NCBI RefSeq assembly: GCF_040957575.1
Contig: NZ_CP162602.1
Span: 744,001 to 808,000, forward strand
Source of the DNA: Vibrio sp. HB236076
GTDB lineage: Bacteria; Pseudomonadota; Gammaproteobacteria; Enterobacterales; Vibrionaceae
Length of the DNA stretch: 64,000 nt
Reading direction: 5' to 3'
The notes under the pieces: model-generated
Databases searched by the model: none
Seen by the model: only the letters and a program-made list of their open reading frames with translations
What the model was told of the DNA's origin: nothing
Part shown: piece by piece, positions 17,407 through 25,942 of the stretch
Numbering within the stretch: position 1 is the stretch's first letter
Layout of the letters: each line of letters opens with the position of its first letter
Translations under genes and position numbers: made by a program

Positions 17407-17784
17407 CTATTTCTTCTGTTGTTGCTGTGCTTTTTGTTTAGCAATCAAGTAGGCTTCAATATGCCGTTGAATGGCAATTTTAGAGCCTTTGATCAGCTTA
17501 CCATTGAACATACAATACCAAGAATTCTCGCTGCCAGCATCATTTCTTAAAGTGTAACCGTTAAAGTCTTCCGCTTTATTGGTCGAGCTTTCACCACTGG
17601 CGCTATCTAATGAAGCAAACTTACTCGGCGGTACAATGGATGCGGTGTCACACCACCAATCAATGCTCTTTTTTACCGCATTGAGGCTGCCTTCTAATAT
17701 GTGGTTTTTAATTTTAACTTGCCACAGCTGAGGATTTTTGGCATTGCTGGTCAAATGAAAATTGCGATATATGGTATTGGGCAT
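17407..17784 (-). CDS. conserved hypothetical protein (DUF3319-like)
   Basis: A 125-residue soluble protein with no signal peptide. It holds two similar WQVKIKNHILEGSLNAVKKSIDWW / WYCMFNGKLIKGSKIAIQRHIE-type segments (residues about 22-45 and 90-113), suggesting an internal duplication of a small fold, and ends in a poly-Gln/Lys tail. It resembles a Vibrio family I remember as DUF3319. It is upstream of and nearly contiguous with yciH. Function unknown. Confidence 0.6.
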   Translation of the reverse strand: MPNTIYRNFHLTSNAKNPQLWQVKIKNHILEGSLNAVKKSIDWWCDTASIVPPSKFASLDSASGESSTNKAEDFNGYTLRNDAGSENSWYCMFNGKLIKGSKIAIQRHIEAYLIAKQKAQQQQKK

Positions 17785-17884
17785 GCTAGAACCTTAGCTA
17801 ACTATTTCTTATCTAATAATAATTGTAACTGTTAATTCTTCAAGTATAATTGCTAGATAAATATTAAGTTATAGTGCTTCAAAT

Positions 17885-18841
17885 ATGAAAAACAAACTTA
17901 TTTATACTGATAAAAAACAAATAGAAACGATCATCGACCAACTCAACGCCACTCCAACACTCGAAGAATGGCAAATGATCACCCAACGCCAATACACTCA
18001 TAACAGTTTGTTGGCGTTAAAAAACGACTGGCGACGCTACAGCGAGTTTTGCCAACTTCATCACGTCAGAGCACTACCCGGGGCCATTACTACCTTGAGG
18101 CGCTTTATAGAAAAAGAATCAAAATTGCGTAAGTTCAGTAGTATACGTAGAACTGTGGTCAATATTGGTAAAATTCATACCTTGTTGTCTTTAGCCAACC
18201 CAGTCAATCATCGTCAGATCAAATGGACGCTACAACAGCTCAAAGCCAATGCCGGTAATGACAACAAACAAGCCACCGCCATGACCCTGTCACATATCGA
18301 AGATATCTATCACGCCCTACACAAGACAAAAAAAATCAAACTAAAACGTGATCTCGCTATCTATATGGTGATGTTTGAGTGTGCTTTAAAACGCGGAGAA
18401 CTCAAGCACCTGACACTCGATAATGTGATTTTTGACCCTAACCACATCGCTTATGTACAACTTGAGCATCATCAATACCAATTGAGTGACAAAGCAAGCC
18501 ACGCCTTACACACTTGGGTTCAACACTTGCCTTATCACGAAGGGCCGCTTTTTTGCGCTATCGATCGATACAACAACATCAGTCAAACGTTACTCAACGA
18601 TTCATCCATCTATCGAGTGATGCGTCAAGCCAGCGATATTCTCGGTATTGATGTGATTTTTTCAGGCCAGTCCACCCGAGTCGGCGCCGTGCAGGCATTA
18701 AAAGCACAAGGTTTAAAAGTAAAAGAAATACAAGATTTTGGAAGATGGTTAAGCCCTGTGATGCCATCGCAATACCTGGGATGGCAACACAAAGCTGAGC
18801 AAGAAAAGCTCAAGTTCGTTAAGTTGCGGCCGTGGGATTAG
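17885..18841 (+). CDS. tyrosine recombinase-like protein
   Basis: A 318-residue integrase-family protein. An N-terminal SAM-like domain (about 25-125) is followed by the catalytic domain with first arginine in ALKRGELKHL, second arginine in SGQSTRVGAVQAL, and the nucleophile tyrosine in MPSQYLGW. The histidine of the usual HxxR box is replaced by glutamine (GQSTR). That residue is tolerated as other polar side chains in some recombinases, so activity is possible but not certain. There is no att-like repeat or cargo around it; it sits as a lone chromosomal gene convergent with ddl (4-bp overlap). Confidence 0.82.
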   Translation: MKNKLIYTDKKQIETIIDQLNATPTLEEWQMITQRQYTHNSLLALKNDWRRYSEFCQLHHVRALPGAITTLRRFIEKESKLRKFSSIRRTVVNIGKIHTLLSLANPVNHRQIKWTLQQLKANAGNDNKQATAMTLSHIEDIYHALHKTKKIKLKRDLAIYMVMFECALKRGELKHLTLDNVIFDPNHIAYVQLEHHQYQLSDKASHALHTWVQHLPYHEGPLFCAIDRYNNISQTLLNDSSIYRVMRQASDILGIDVIFSGQSTRVGAVQALKAQGLKVKEIQDFGRWLSPVMPSQYLGWQHKAEQEKLKFVKLRPWD

Positions 18842-19833
18842 GCCTGAGTGGCCGCCACAATTCGATCGACCAAAAACTGGCTAAAGCGATGACCATGGTT
18901 TTCTAACATCTTAGGAAACATGGAGATTGGCGTCATCCCAGGGAAGGTATTGACTTCATTCATGTACACCTCACCTTCTGGGGTTAAAAAGAAATCAACA
19001 CGAGCTAAATCTTTAAGTTTCATTTGGGTAAACACTACTGCCGCATAGTGTTTGATTTTATCCACTTGCTCGCTCGACAAGTTTTTCGCTTCAACGTCGG
19101 TTCGTGCATGACTGCTTGAGCTGTATTTTTCTTCATAGCTGTAGAAAGTGTCACTGGCCACCACGATTTCACCTGGGTAAGTGACATGCAGTTCGCCATT
19201 AAATTGATACACCGCCACTTCTAGCTCACGAGGCTTAACCGCTTTCTCAATCAAGACTTGATCACTAAAGCCAAAGGCTTGCTCGATAGCGTGATTCAGC
19301 TGAGATAATTCACTCACTTTATAACAGCCCACCGACGAGCCTTGTGATGCGGCTTTGACAAACACCTCGCCCCACTGCTTGAAAAACGATTCGGCTTTAG
19401 CGTGAGAGTCTTCCTCTGGTGAGGTTAAGAACAAATACGGCGTATTAGGAATGCCTAACGTGTCATACCACAGCTTTGACGTAATCTTATTAAAACTATT
19501 GCTACTCGCCTCAGGTCCACAGCCGAGATAAGGCAGATTTGCCAATTTAAACAGTGACTGTATATCCCCTGTTTCACCGGGAAAACCGTGAATACAGGGA
19601 ATGATATAATCAATAGGCCATTGCTGATCTTGCCAACAAATCGCCCGGCGGTGTAGGTCGAAAGTGACAGGGTTACTTTCTACATCAAGCCAATGGTCTT
19701 TTTCGATGATTACCTGTTTTACCGTAATGTCATCGACCTGAGACAATTGCTGCGCGATATACTGTGCCGATAGCAAAGAGATTTCGTGCTCTGAGCCTGA
19801 GCCGCCACACAAAAGTAACACATTTTTATTCAT
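18838..19833 (-). CDS. ddl: D-alanine--D-alanine ligase
   Basis: ATP-grasp ligase joining two D-alanines for the peptidoglycan precursor. The 331-residue product has the N-terminal GGSGSEHEISLLSA motif, the HGFPGETGDIQSLF loop, the ATP-grasp core FVKAASQGSSVGCYKV and the metal-binding end ARVDFFLTPEG...NEVNTFPGMTP. I start at ATG 19833, preceded by GGAAAG, five codons inside the open frame. Vibrios often carry two ddl genes; this stand-alone copy, outside the division/cell-wall cluster, would be the DdlA-type one. Confidence 0.95.
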   Translation of the reverse strand: MNKNVLLLCGGSGSEHEISLLSAQYIAQQLSQVDDITVKQVIIEKDHWLDVESNPVTFDLHRRAICWQDQQWPIDYIIPCIHGFPGETGDIQSLFKLANLPYLGCGPEASSNSFNKITSKLWYDTLGIPNTPYLFLTSPEEDSHAKAESFFKQWGEVFVKAASQGSSVGCYKVSELSQLNHAIEQAFGFSDQVLIEKAVKPRELEVAVYQFNGELHVTYPGEIVVASDTFYSYEEKYSSSSHARTDVEAKNLSSEQVDKIKHYAAVVFTQMKLKDLARVDFFLTPEGEVYMNEVNTFPGMTPISMFPKMLENHGHRFSQFLVDRIVAATQA

Positions 19834-20022
19834 TAACTGTCTTTCCATTCCTAATTCTCTACCGACATAATAGTGATTTGACCGCAGAGGTACAGCAAAT
19901 TTGACCTATTGTGGCAACAAGGCGGCGCAGTTGACGAATGCTTAACCGCCTCATGCACTGACAGAGCCAATATTGAGCGGCCAACCAAGGTACAGCGTCT
20001 ATTGGTCACTGCCAGAGCCGCG

Positions 20023-20643
20023 TTAATTGACTTTGTTCAAGGTTGGGAATTGAGAATTTTTGATCCCATCAATGCTTTTCACAAAAGGCTTAAGGGTCTG
20101 AAACTGAGACGGTAAAGTATTAATCGCCGCTTTAGCTTCAGTACTGGTTGCATAATCACCATACAGCACGGCGTACCACTTAGTACCATTGACCACTTTG
20201 TAGTTTTCCCAAATGGGCTGCTGGCCTTGAGGTAACTGCTGTACAAAGCGATTGGCCTTTTGTTGTGAACCAACCGCCACCACCTGAATCGTATAACCAA
20301 AACGCGATACTTGTTGTTTTTGTTTCTCAGTGGGTGGTGTTAAGGAAACGGTATTCGCCTTACTCGTTGCTGGCGTTGTCACCGTTTGACGTGTGACCTG
20401 AGTCTTTTGCGTCATGGCAGTTTTAGATTGACTCACCGCAGGTTGCTGCGTCGAAGGGCTCGATGAAGGCACCAAAGGTTTTAATGCGCTGGATTCGTTG
20501 GCGGTTTTTGCCGTCAACGGTTGCGAAATCGTATCGGTGTCGTAAGTTTCGCGCTGACTTTCACTGGTGACATCGGTGAGATAGGTTTCGGATGCACAAG
20601 CACTGACTAATAACGTCAAACTTATCGTTGCTATTTTTTTCAT
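20023..20643 (-). CDS. SPOR-domain lipoprotein
   Basis: A 206-residue lipoprotein with lipobox VSAC (Cys16). A long Ser/Thr/Gln/Pro-rich unstructured linker (about 20-112) is followed by a C-terminal SPOR domain (about 113-195: YTIQVVAVGSQQKANRFV, NGTKWYAVLYGDYAT). SPOR domains bind denuded glycan strands at the division septum, so the protein is probably tethered to the inner or outer membrane at the septum. It lies divergent from pat. Upstream of ddl on the same strand but 190 bases away. Confidence 0.85.
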   Translation of the reverse strand: MKKIATISLTLLVSACASETYLTDVTSESQRETYDTDTISQPLTAKTANESSALKPLVPSSSPSTQQPAVSQSKTAMTQKTQVTRQTVTTPATSKANTVSLTPPTEKQKQQVSRFGYTIQVVAVGSQQKANRFVQQLPQGQQPIWENYKVVNGTKWYAVLYGDYATSTEAKAAINTLPSQFQTLKPFVKSIDGIKNSQFPTLNKVN

Positions 20644-20738
20644 AAGGTCACTATAGTGTTTTTAAAAAGATACCAATAAATCATGCCGATACTGTTCAAG
20701 TTAATCAAGTACTAAGGGCTTAAATCCCACCGGTAAGC

Positions 20739-20752
20739 TGTGATTTATCACA
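20739..20752. promoter_or_regulatory. palindrome TGTGATTTATCACA upstream of pat
   Basis: Perfect CRP half-sites TGTGA and TCACA are present, but the spacer is 4 bp instead of the usual 6. In E. coli the orthologous patZ gene is CRP-controlled, which makes the match suggestive. With this spacer it may belong to another regulator. Confidence 0.35.
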
Positions 20753-20827
20753 CAAACTATCAAGACAATTCTTCGTACAATAGCTTTGGTGCCACTTTTT
20801 TATCAGCCGACCAATTCGGGAGAACCA

Positions 20828-23509
20828 ATGACTCGCTTACAGACTTTATTTAACCCAAACAGTATTGCGGTCATTGGCGCGTCAAACCGCCCTCACCGTG
20901 CCGGTCATGTGGTGATTCGCAATTTACTCGCCGGGGAGTTTAGCGGCGTGGTCTACCCAGTTACGCCCAACTATAAAGCGGTGGCAGGCATTCATGCATA
21001 CCCAGACATCCAGTCGCTACCTCGCACCATCGATATTGCCATCTTGTGCACCGCCAGTCACCGTCATCACCACTTTATTGAGCAACTCAGCACAACCGGC
21101 TGCAAATTCATAATCGTCATCGACCAAGGGCAAGAGAAGCCAAACACAACGAAGCGCGCTATCGACTTGGCGAAAAAAAATGGCATGCGGGTCATTGGCC
21201 CGAACAGTTTGGGGATCATCTTGCCCTGGCAAGGGGTCAATTTGTCGTTTTCGGCCAGCCGAGCGAAGACGGGTAATATTGCATTTTTATCGCAATCGGC
21301 ATCCATTATTACCACCGTGCTCGATTGGGCAGAAGAAAGGCAAATCGGTTTTTCTGCCGTGATGTCTCTTGGCGAATCACAAGACATTCACTTTTGTGAT
21401 CTACTCGACCACTTCGCTCTAGATGCCAAGACTCATGCCATTGTGCTGTATGTCAAATCGATAGACCAAGCCCGTACTTTTTTATCTGCGGCCCGCGCCG
21501 CGTCTAGGACCAAACGCATTTTAGTGCTCAAGCCGGGGCGTTACCGCACTGACCCCGCCGATATCATTTATGACTCAGCGATCCAGCGCAGCGGCATGCT
21601 GCGCGTCAACAATACCCATGAGATGTTTGCCGCGGTTGAAACCCTCACTCATGCTGTGCCTCTGCGCGGTGAGCGATTGGCGATCATCACCAATGGTGGC
21701 GGCACCGCGGCTATGGCTGTCGATACCCTCTATCAACGCGGTGGAAAACTGGCAACATTGACGACAGAAACCGAACAACAACTGGCTCAAGTGTTACCGC
21801 CAACTTGGCAACCCCGTAATCCGGTCGATATCTTAGGTGATGCCGACCAAGCACGCTACTTAACTTGCCTAGAGATTTTACTCAACAGCCGCGATGTTGA
21901 CGCCATTTTGATCATTCACAGTCCATCGGCCATTGCTCCAGCTACCTTGACCGCAGAAGCCATCATTGCACAACTGGCGCAACACCCCAAAACGCAACAA
22001 TTTAATATCTTAACCAATTGGACCGGCGAAAAAAGTGCCCACCTCGCTCGGCAAAAGCTGATGGCGGCCGGGTTTCCTACCTATCGAACCCCTGAAAGTG
22101 CCATCGCCGCCTACATGCACTTAGTCGAGTACCGTCGTAACCAACGTCAATTGCGAGAAACCCCATCCACCGCCGAGCCCTTATACCAAGCCAATATTGA
22201 ACAGGCCAAACAATGGATCGCCACGACCTTTGAGCAAGCCTCGTTGTCATGCTCGGCATCGGCTTGCTCGACACACGAACAACCGCTTGTCCAATTAGAA
22301 ACCGAAGACGCCGCGCCTTTTTTTGCTTGCTTTAACATGCAGGTGGCCAAAACCTGGCAAGTGTCCTCTGTCGATGAAGCGATAGAACAGGCGCAAAAAA
22401 TCGACTTTCCCGTTGCGTTAAAGCTGCGCAGTAAAGACATTGTCCACAAGTCCGAAATTCAAGGGGTGTTGCTCAATCTGACCGATGCCAAAGAGCTCAA
22501 CAATAAAGCGCGGGATTTACTCACTCGCGTCACTGAACAATACCCGACCGCTAACATAGAAGGTTTTACCATTCAAAAAATGGCACAATTAGCAGGCAGT
22601 GATGAAGTGAGAATTAAAGTGATGACCGATGCCGTGTTCGGGCCAGTGATTTTTCTTGGCCAAGGCGGGCGCGAATGGGTGATGGAGCGCGATGCGGTGG
22701 TGTTGATCCCACCGTTAAACAGCACCCTAGCCCGCTACGCGATTTTACAGGCACTCAAAGAAAACAAATTGCGTCTCAACCATTTAGACTCCAATGCCAT
22801 CTTTACCCATTTAGTCACCTTTTTAGTTCAGTTATCTCAAATGATCATCGACATTCCCGAACTCAAGAGCTTGGATATTCATCCCTTGCTATTGAGTGAA
22901 TCGCAGCGGTTAATTCTCGATACCGATTTAACCTTACAAGCCTGCCACCACAACGACAGCGCCCGACTCGCGATTCGCCCTTTTCCTGCCGAATTAGTGG
23001 AAACCGAAGTGCTCAAAGATGGCACACCGATTTTACTCAGGCCGATCTTGCCAGAAGACGAGCCGCTGCACGCACAATTTATCGCCAAAACCAGTAAAGA
23101 GGATCTCTACCGGCGCTTTTTTTCTGATATTGGTGAAATCACTCATGATACCCTCGCCAACTTTACCCAAATTGACTACGACCGCGAGATGGCTTTTATT
23201 GCGTTGCGCTTTATCGATCAAAAACCCGAAGTTATCGGCGTTACTCGAGCATTGATCGACAATGACACTAACAGCGCCGAGTTTGCCATTTTGATCCGCA
23301 GCGACATCAAAGGCACAGGGCTCGGTAAAAAACTGCTCAAAAAGCTCATCAATTACGGGCAAGAGAAACAGTTGCGCCAATTACACGCCATGACCATGCC
23401 GGATAATAAAGCCATGATTGCATTGGCCAAACGCCTCGGGTTTTCCACTCGCATTGATTTTGAGGAAGGCTGCTGCCACCTGCGGTTAAACTTGTCACCC
23501 AAAACATAG
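20828..23509 (+). CDS. pat: protein lysine acetyltransferase Pat (YfiQ/PatZ type)
   Basis: An 893-residue fusion of an ADP-forming acyl-CoA synthetase-like body and a C-terminal GNAT acetyltransferase. The CoA-binding start (LFNPNSIAVIGASNRPHRAG), succinyl-CoA synthetase-like and ATP-grasp domains occupy about 1-720. The GNAT domain (about 735-890) has IRSDIKGTGLGKKLLKKLI, the acetyl-CoA loop. The synthetase part of this family is regulatory, and the GNAT part acetylates lysines, for instance inactivating acetyl-CoA synthetase. ATG 20828 follows CGGGAGAACCA; the 14 codons upstream in the frame are discarded. Single gene, convergent with the LysR gene. Confidence 0.93.
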   Translation: MTRLQTLFNPNSIAVIGASNRPHRAGHVVIRNLLAGEFSGVVYPVTPNYKAVAGIHAYPDIQSLPRTIDIAILCTASHRHHHFIEQLSTTGCKFIIVIDQGQEKPNTTKRAIDLAKKNGMRVIGPNSLGIILPWQGVNLSFSASRAKTGNIAFLSQSASIITTVLDWAEERQIGFSAVMSLGESQDIHFCDLLDHFALDAKTHAIVLYVKSIDQARTFLSAARAASRTKRILVLKPGRYRTDPADIIYDSAIQRSGMLRVNNTHEMFAAVETLTHAVPLRGERLAIITNGGGTAAMAVDTLYQRGGKLATLTTETEQQLAQVLPPTWQPRNPVDILGDADQARYLTCLEILLNSRDVDAILIIHSPSAIAPATLTAEAIIAQLAQHPKTQQFNILTNWTGEKSAHLARQKLMAAGFPTYRTPESAIAAYMHLVEYRRNQRQLRETPSTAEPLYQANIEQAKQWIATTFEQASLSCSASACSTHEQPLVQLETEDAAPFFACFNMQVAKTWQVSSVDEAIEQAQKIDFPVALKLRSKDIVHKSEIQGVLLNLTDAKELNNKARDLLTRVTEQYPTANIEGFTIQKMAQLAGSDEVRIKVMTDAVFGPVIFLGQGGREWVMERDAVVLIPPLNSTLARYAILQALKENKLRLNHLDSNAIFTHLVTFLVQLSQMIIDIPELKSLDIHPLLLSESQRLILDTDLTLQACHHNDSARLAIRPFPAELVETEVLKDGTPILLRPILPEDEPLHAQFIAKTSKEDLYRRFFSDIGEITHDTLANFTQIDYDREMAFIALRFIDQKPEVIGVTRALIDNDTNSAEFAILIRSDIKGTGLGKKLLKKLINYGQEKQLRQLHAMTMPDNKAMIALAKRLGFSTRIDFEEGCCHLRLNLSPKT

Positions 23510-23561
23510 CCGCCGGCGTCTAACGTCTCATCTTATTGGCGAAAAGAGCGCAAAATAAACA

Positions 23562-24455
23562 CTAAAGGTGGGAAACACCATAGCGAGTTAAAAACTCAAT
23601 GCACCAGGTTTTGCTCTTGCCCATGGTGTTTCTTTTCCAAGCCAAGATCAAATCGTAATCCTGAGCCGTCTTGAGCGCCTCGATGTTTCGCAGCTTACCA
23701 GAGTCGATAAGTGGCTTAGCAACATAAACCGGCAGAGTGCCGATGCCAAGGCCGGCTTGCAGCGCTTGCACTTTTGCTGTCATCGTACTCACGGTTAAAC
23801 GCGGCTGTTTTTGCAATACATTGACACTCATTGCCGGTTGATCTTGCGCCGTATCGGCAATGGCGATAATTCGATGGCGTTCTAAGGCCTGCTCGTTTAA
23901 TTCACCACGACGAAAATGAATCGCATGCTCGGGACTCGCCACCCACATGGTGCTGATTTGGCCGATTTTCACCGTTTTTATCTCGCTCGGGTATTGGCCA
24001 AAATCGGGGCAAACCAACAAATCGGCTCGCTCTTTTTGCAACGCCTCAAGACAACCACTTAAGATCTCTTCTTGCAGTTTAACTCGTGTCGGCGCCACGG
24101 TTTCTAATTGGCGCAATAGCGGAAAAAAGCCATCGACCGGCAATAAGCCGTCGTAAGCCAAGGTCAAGTCAAGCTCCCAGCCATTGGCCAACGCTGTCGC
24201 ATCAAAAACCAATTGCTCACTGGCTTGTAAGATCGCCCGCCCTCGTTCGAGCAACAACTGACCCGCCGGGGTTAACGTGGCTTTGTAGCCGGAGCGATCA
24301 TAGATCAAGATGTCCAGATCTTGCTCCAATTTCTGTATTTGGTAAGTGAGCGACGATGTGGCTTTGTTAAGCTCTTGACTCGCGGCGGCAAAGCTTCCTC
24401 GCCTTTCAATCGTGTCGAGTATTGATAAAGCATCAAGAGAGATAGGTAATTTCAT
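23562..24455 (-). CDS. LysR-family transcriptional regulator
   Basis: A 297-residue LTTR: winged helix-turn-helix at residues 1-65 (SLDALSILDTIERRGSFAAA, SSLTYQIQKLEQ), then a periplasmic-binding-like effector domain. ATG 24455 is preceded by AAGGG and gives the family start MKLPISLDAL; 40 upstream codons of the open frame are non-coding. It is of the same general class as YafC/DsdC-like regulators, with no clue to the effector. The divergent neighbour is the PxpA-like gene at 24861, a possible target, but a small ORF on the same strand lies between them. Confidence 0.88.
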   Translation of the reverse strand: MKLPISLDALSILDTIERRGSFAAASQELNKATSSLTYQIQKLEQDLDILIYDRSGYKATLTPAGQLLLERGRAILQASEQLVFDATALANGWELDLTLAYDGLLPVDGFFPLLRQLETVAPTRVKLQEEILSGCLEALQKERADLLVCPDFGQYPSEIKTVKIGQISTMWVASPEHAIHFRRGELNEQALERHRIIAIADTAQDQPAMSVNVLQKQPRLTVSTMTAKVQALQAGLGIGTLPVYVAKPLIDSGKLRNIEALKTAQDYDLILAWKRNTMGKSKTWCIEFLTRYGVSHL

Positions 24456-24601
24456 GGCGGCCCTTAACGTGTTGGATACGTTAAGAATACGCATTTTCGA
24501 ACAAGAGGAAAAGGAAGGGAAATCGCAATAGAAAAAGAAATAATGAGCCAATAAGAAAAGGCAGATCATCGTCACAGCCGATCACCCGCCCTACGCACCG
24601 C

Positions 24602-24682
24602 TTAGAAATTGCGCTTCTCTTTTCTGACCATCAAGAAGCCCGCAACCAAAAATGCACCAATTAACGCTAATTCCATCATCAT
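24602..24682 (-). CDS. 26-residue single-helix membrane protein (small ORF)
   Basis: The frame reads MMMELALIGAFLVAGFLMV plus RKEKRNF: a perfect single transmembrane helix with a positively charged cytoplasmic tail. That pattern is unlikely by chance in such an AT-rich intergenic stretch. There are three consecutive ATG codons; the first at 24682 is weakly preceded by GGG. It sits between the LysR gene (same strand, 146 bases downstream) and the PxpA-like gene. No known small protein is recognised. Confidence 0.45.
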   Translation of the reverse strand: MMMELALIGAFLVAGFLMVRKEKRNF

Positions 24683-24860
24683 ACCCAAAGTGTCGTAAAA
24701 AAAGTCGCGCAAATTCTAATCAACTTTTTAACTAAAAACCATCATTAATATCAATTAATGGCACTTTTTTAACTATTTTTTACCTAGAATGGGTTTTTCC
24801 ATTTACCTCGCCGTGCAAACAACGAATACTGACGTTAAATTGTCAAAGCAAGGTTTGTAT

Positions 24861-25583
24861 ATGCCAGATCAAAACATCACGATCAACTGTGCCGTCGGCG
24901 AAAGTTTCAGCGTTTGGGACAAGGGGTTTGATGAAGTTATTTTTCCCAATATCGATTTAGCCAACATCGCTTGCGGCTTTCACGCGTCCGACCCTGCGAC
25001 GATGGCGAGAACCATTCAGCGAGCGGCGCAGCACAAGGTTAAAATCGGCGCGTACCCCAGCTTCCAAGACCGAGTCAACTTCGGCCTGCAATCGCAAACC
25101 TTACCACTTGAAGACATCACCCAATTAATTTTATACCAAGTTGGCGCATTACAAACTCAGTGTCAGTACTTTGGGCAACGGCTTCATCACATTCGACCGC
25201 AAGGCGCTTTATTTGAACAAATGATGGCCGAAGACGACGTTATGCGCGCCATTTGTATGGCCAGTGCCTCACTCGGATTACCCCTAATGGTGGCGGCTAG
25301 CCAAGACAACGAACGCAGTTTGGCCATCGCCGACGACTATGACGTCCCCTTATTGTTTAATATTGAGGTCGATAAGCCCCATCCGGCCACCAGCGCCTCG
25401 GCCAGAAAGCTCGACAGCCACAATATCATTGCCCAGGTGACGCATTTAATCGACTTTGGTCAGTGGTACCAAGGTTCAAACCAAGAGCTTGCCATTGAGG
25501 CCGACACCCTTTCATTAAGTGTCGACTGCGCACAAGATGCCTTGCTTATTTATCAGTTACGCCAAATTATTGATGGCGCATAA
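24861..25583 (+). CDS. divergent LamB/YcsF (PxpA-like) protein
   Basis: A 240-residue member of the LamB/YcsF family, to which 5-oxoprolinase subunit A (PxpA) belongs. Family landmarks are present: NCAVGESFSVWD, NIACGFHASDP, KIGAYPSFQDRVNFG, LYQVGAL and HIRPQGALFEQM. Several normally invariant residues differ, however: the Asp of CDLGES is Ala, the His of GAHPS is Tyr, and the His of KPHGALY is Gln. PxpB and PxpC are absent nearby. This is probably a diverged paralogue with altered or lost oxoprolinase activity. ATG 24861 is chosen over 24789. Its stop codon is the first triplet of a repeat element. Confidence 0.75.
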   Translation: MPDQNITINCAVGESFSVWDKGFDEVIFPNIDLANIACGFHASDPATMARTIQRAAQHKVKIGAYPSFQDRVNFGLQSQTLPLEDITQLILYQVGALQTQCQYFGQRLHHIRPQGALFEQMMAEDDVMRAICMASASLGLPLMVAASQDNERSLAIADDYDVPLLFNIEVDKPHPATSASARKLDSHNIIAQVTHLIDFGQWYQGSNQELAIEADTLSLSVDCAQDALLIYQLRQIIDGA

Positions 25584-25768
25584 TACCAATCGGATTGAGT
25601 ATGTGGTCAATGGGTGCGCAGCATCAAGCTTGAGAACAAGGCAACCTATTTTGCTTATTAATACAAGACCGTCGTTGTTCTACAAACTATTTTCACAACG
25701 ATGTTATCGAGTTTTTTTGATCTGCTAGGTGATCTGCTAGGTGAGCCGCTATTGAGTTAGAATAGTAC
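25581..25768 (+). repeat. intergenic MITE-like element, copy A
   Basis: First of three related elements in the window. It starts TAATACCAATCGGATTGAGT, contains GGTCAATG, GAGAACAAGGCAACCTATTT and a CGTTGTTCTAC segment, and ends CGCTATTGAGTTAGAATAGT. The ends are imperfect inverted repeats (compare GATTGGTATTA). No coding capacity. The first TAA is the stop codon of the PxpA-like gene. Confidence 0.7.
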
Positions 25769-25784
25769 AACCTCAGTTGAAATA

Positions 25785-25812
25785 AAAAATGCCTCAGGGA
25801 ACACTGAGGCAT
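25785..25812 (-). terminator. terminator of the FAD oxidoreductase gene
   Basis: On the minus strand ATGCCTCA / TGAGGCAT forms a stem with an 8-base loop followed by TTTTTT. It lies 130 bases past the oxidoreductase stop. Confidence 0.7.
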
Positions 25813-25857
25813 TGAATGTACACTGAGGCATCGAATGTACACTGAGACATTGAATAA
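25801..25857. repeat. three tandem 19-bp repeats
   Basis: ACACTGAGGCATTGAATGT is repeated three times in exact 19-base register (25801, 25820, 25839) with one to three changes. The first copy overlaps one arm of the terminator, so the array multiplies a terminator half-stem. Confidence 0.8.
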
Positions 25858-25942
25858 CCATGGATTGAAAAATTCAACACGTGGTTTAGGCCGCCGTCAT
25901 CAATACGCGACCTCAATTCACTTTCAAATCAAACCCATTGGA

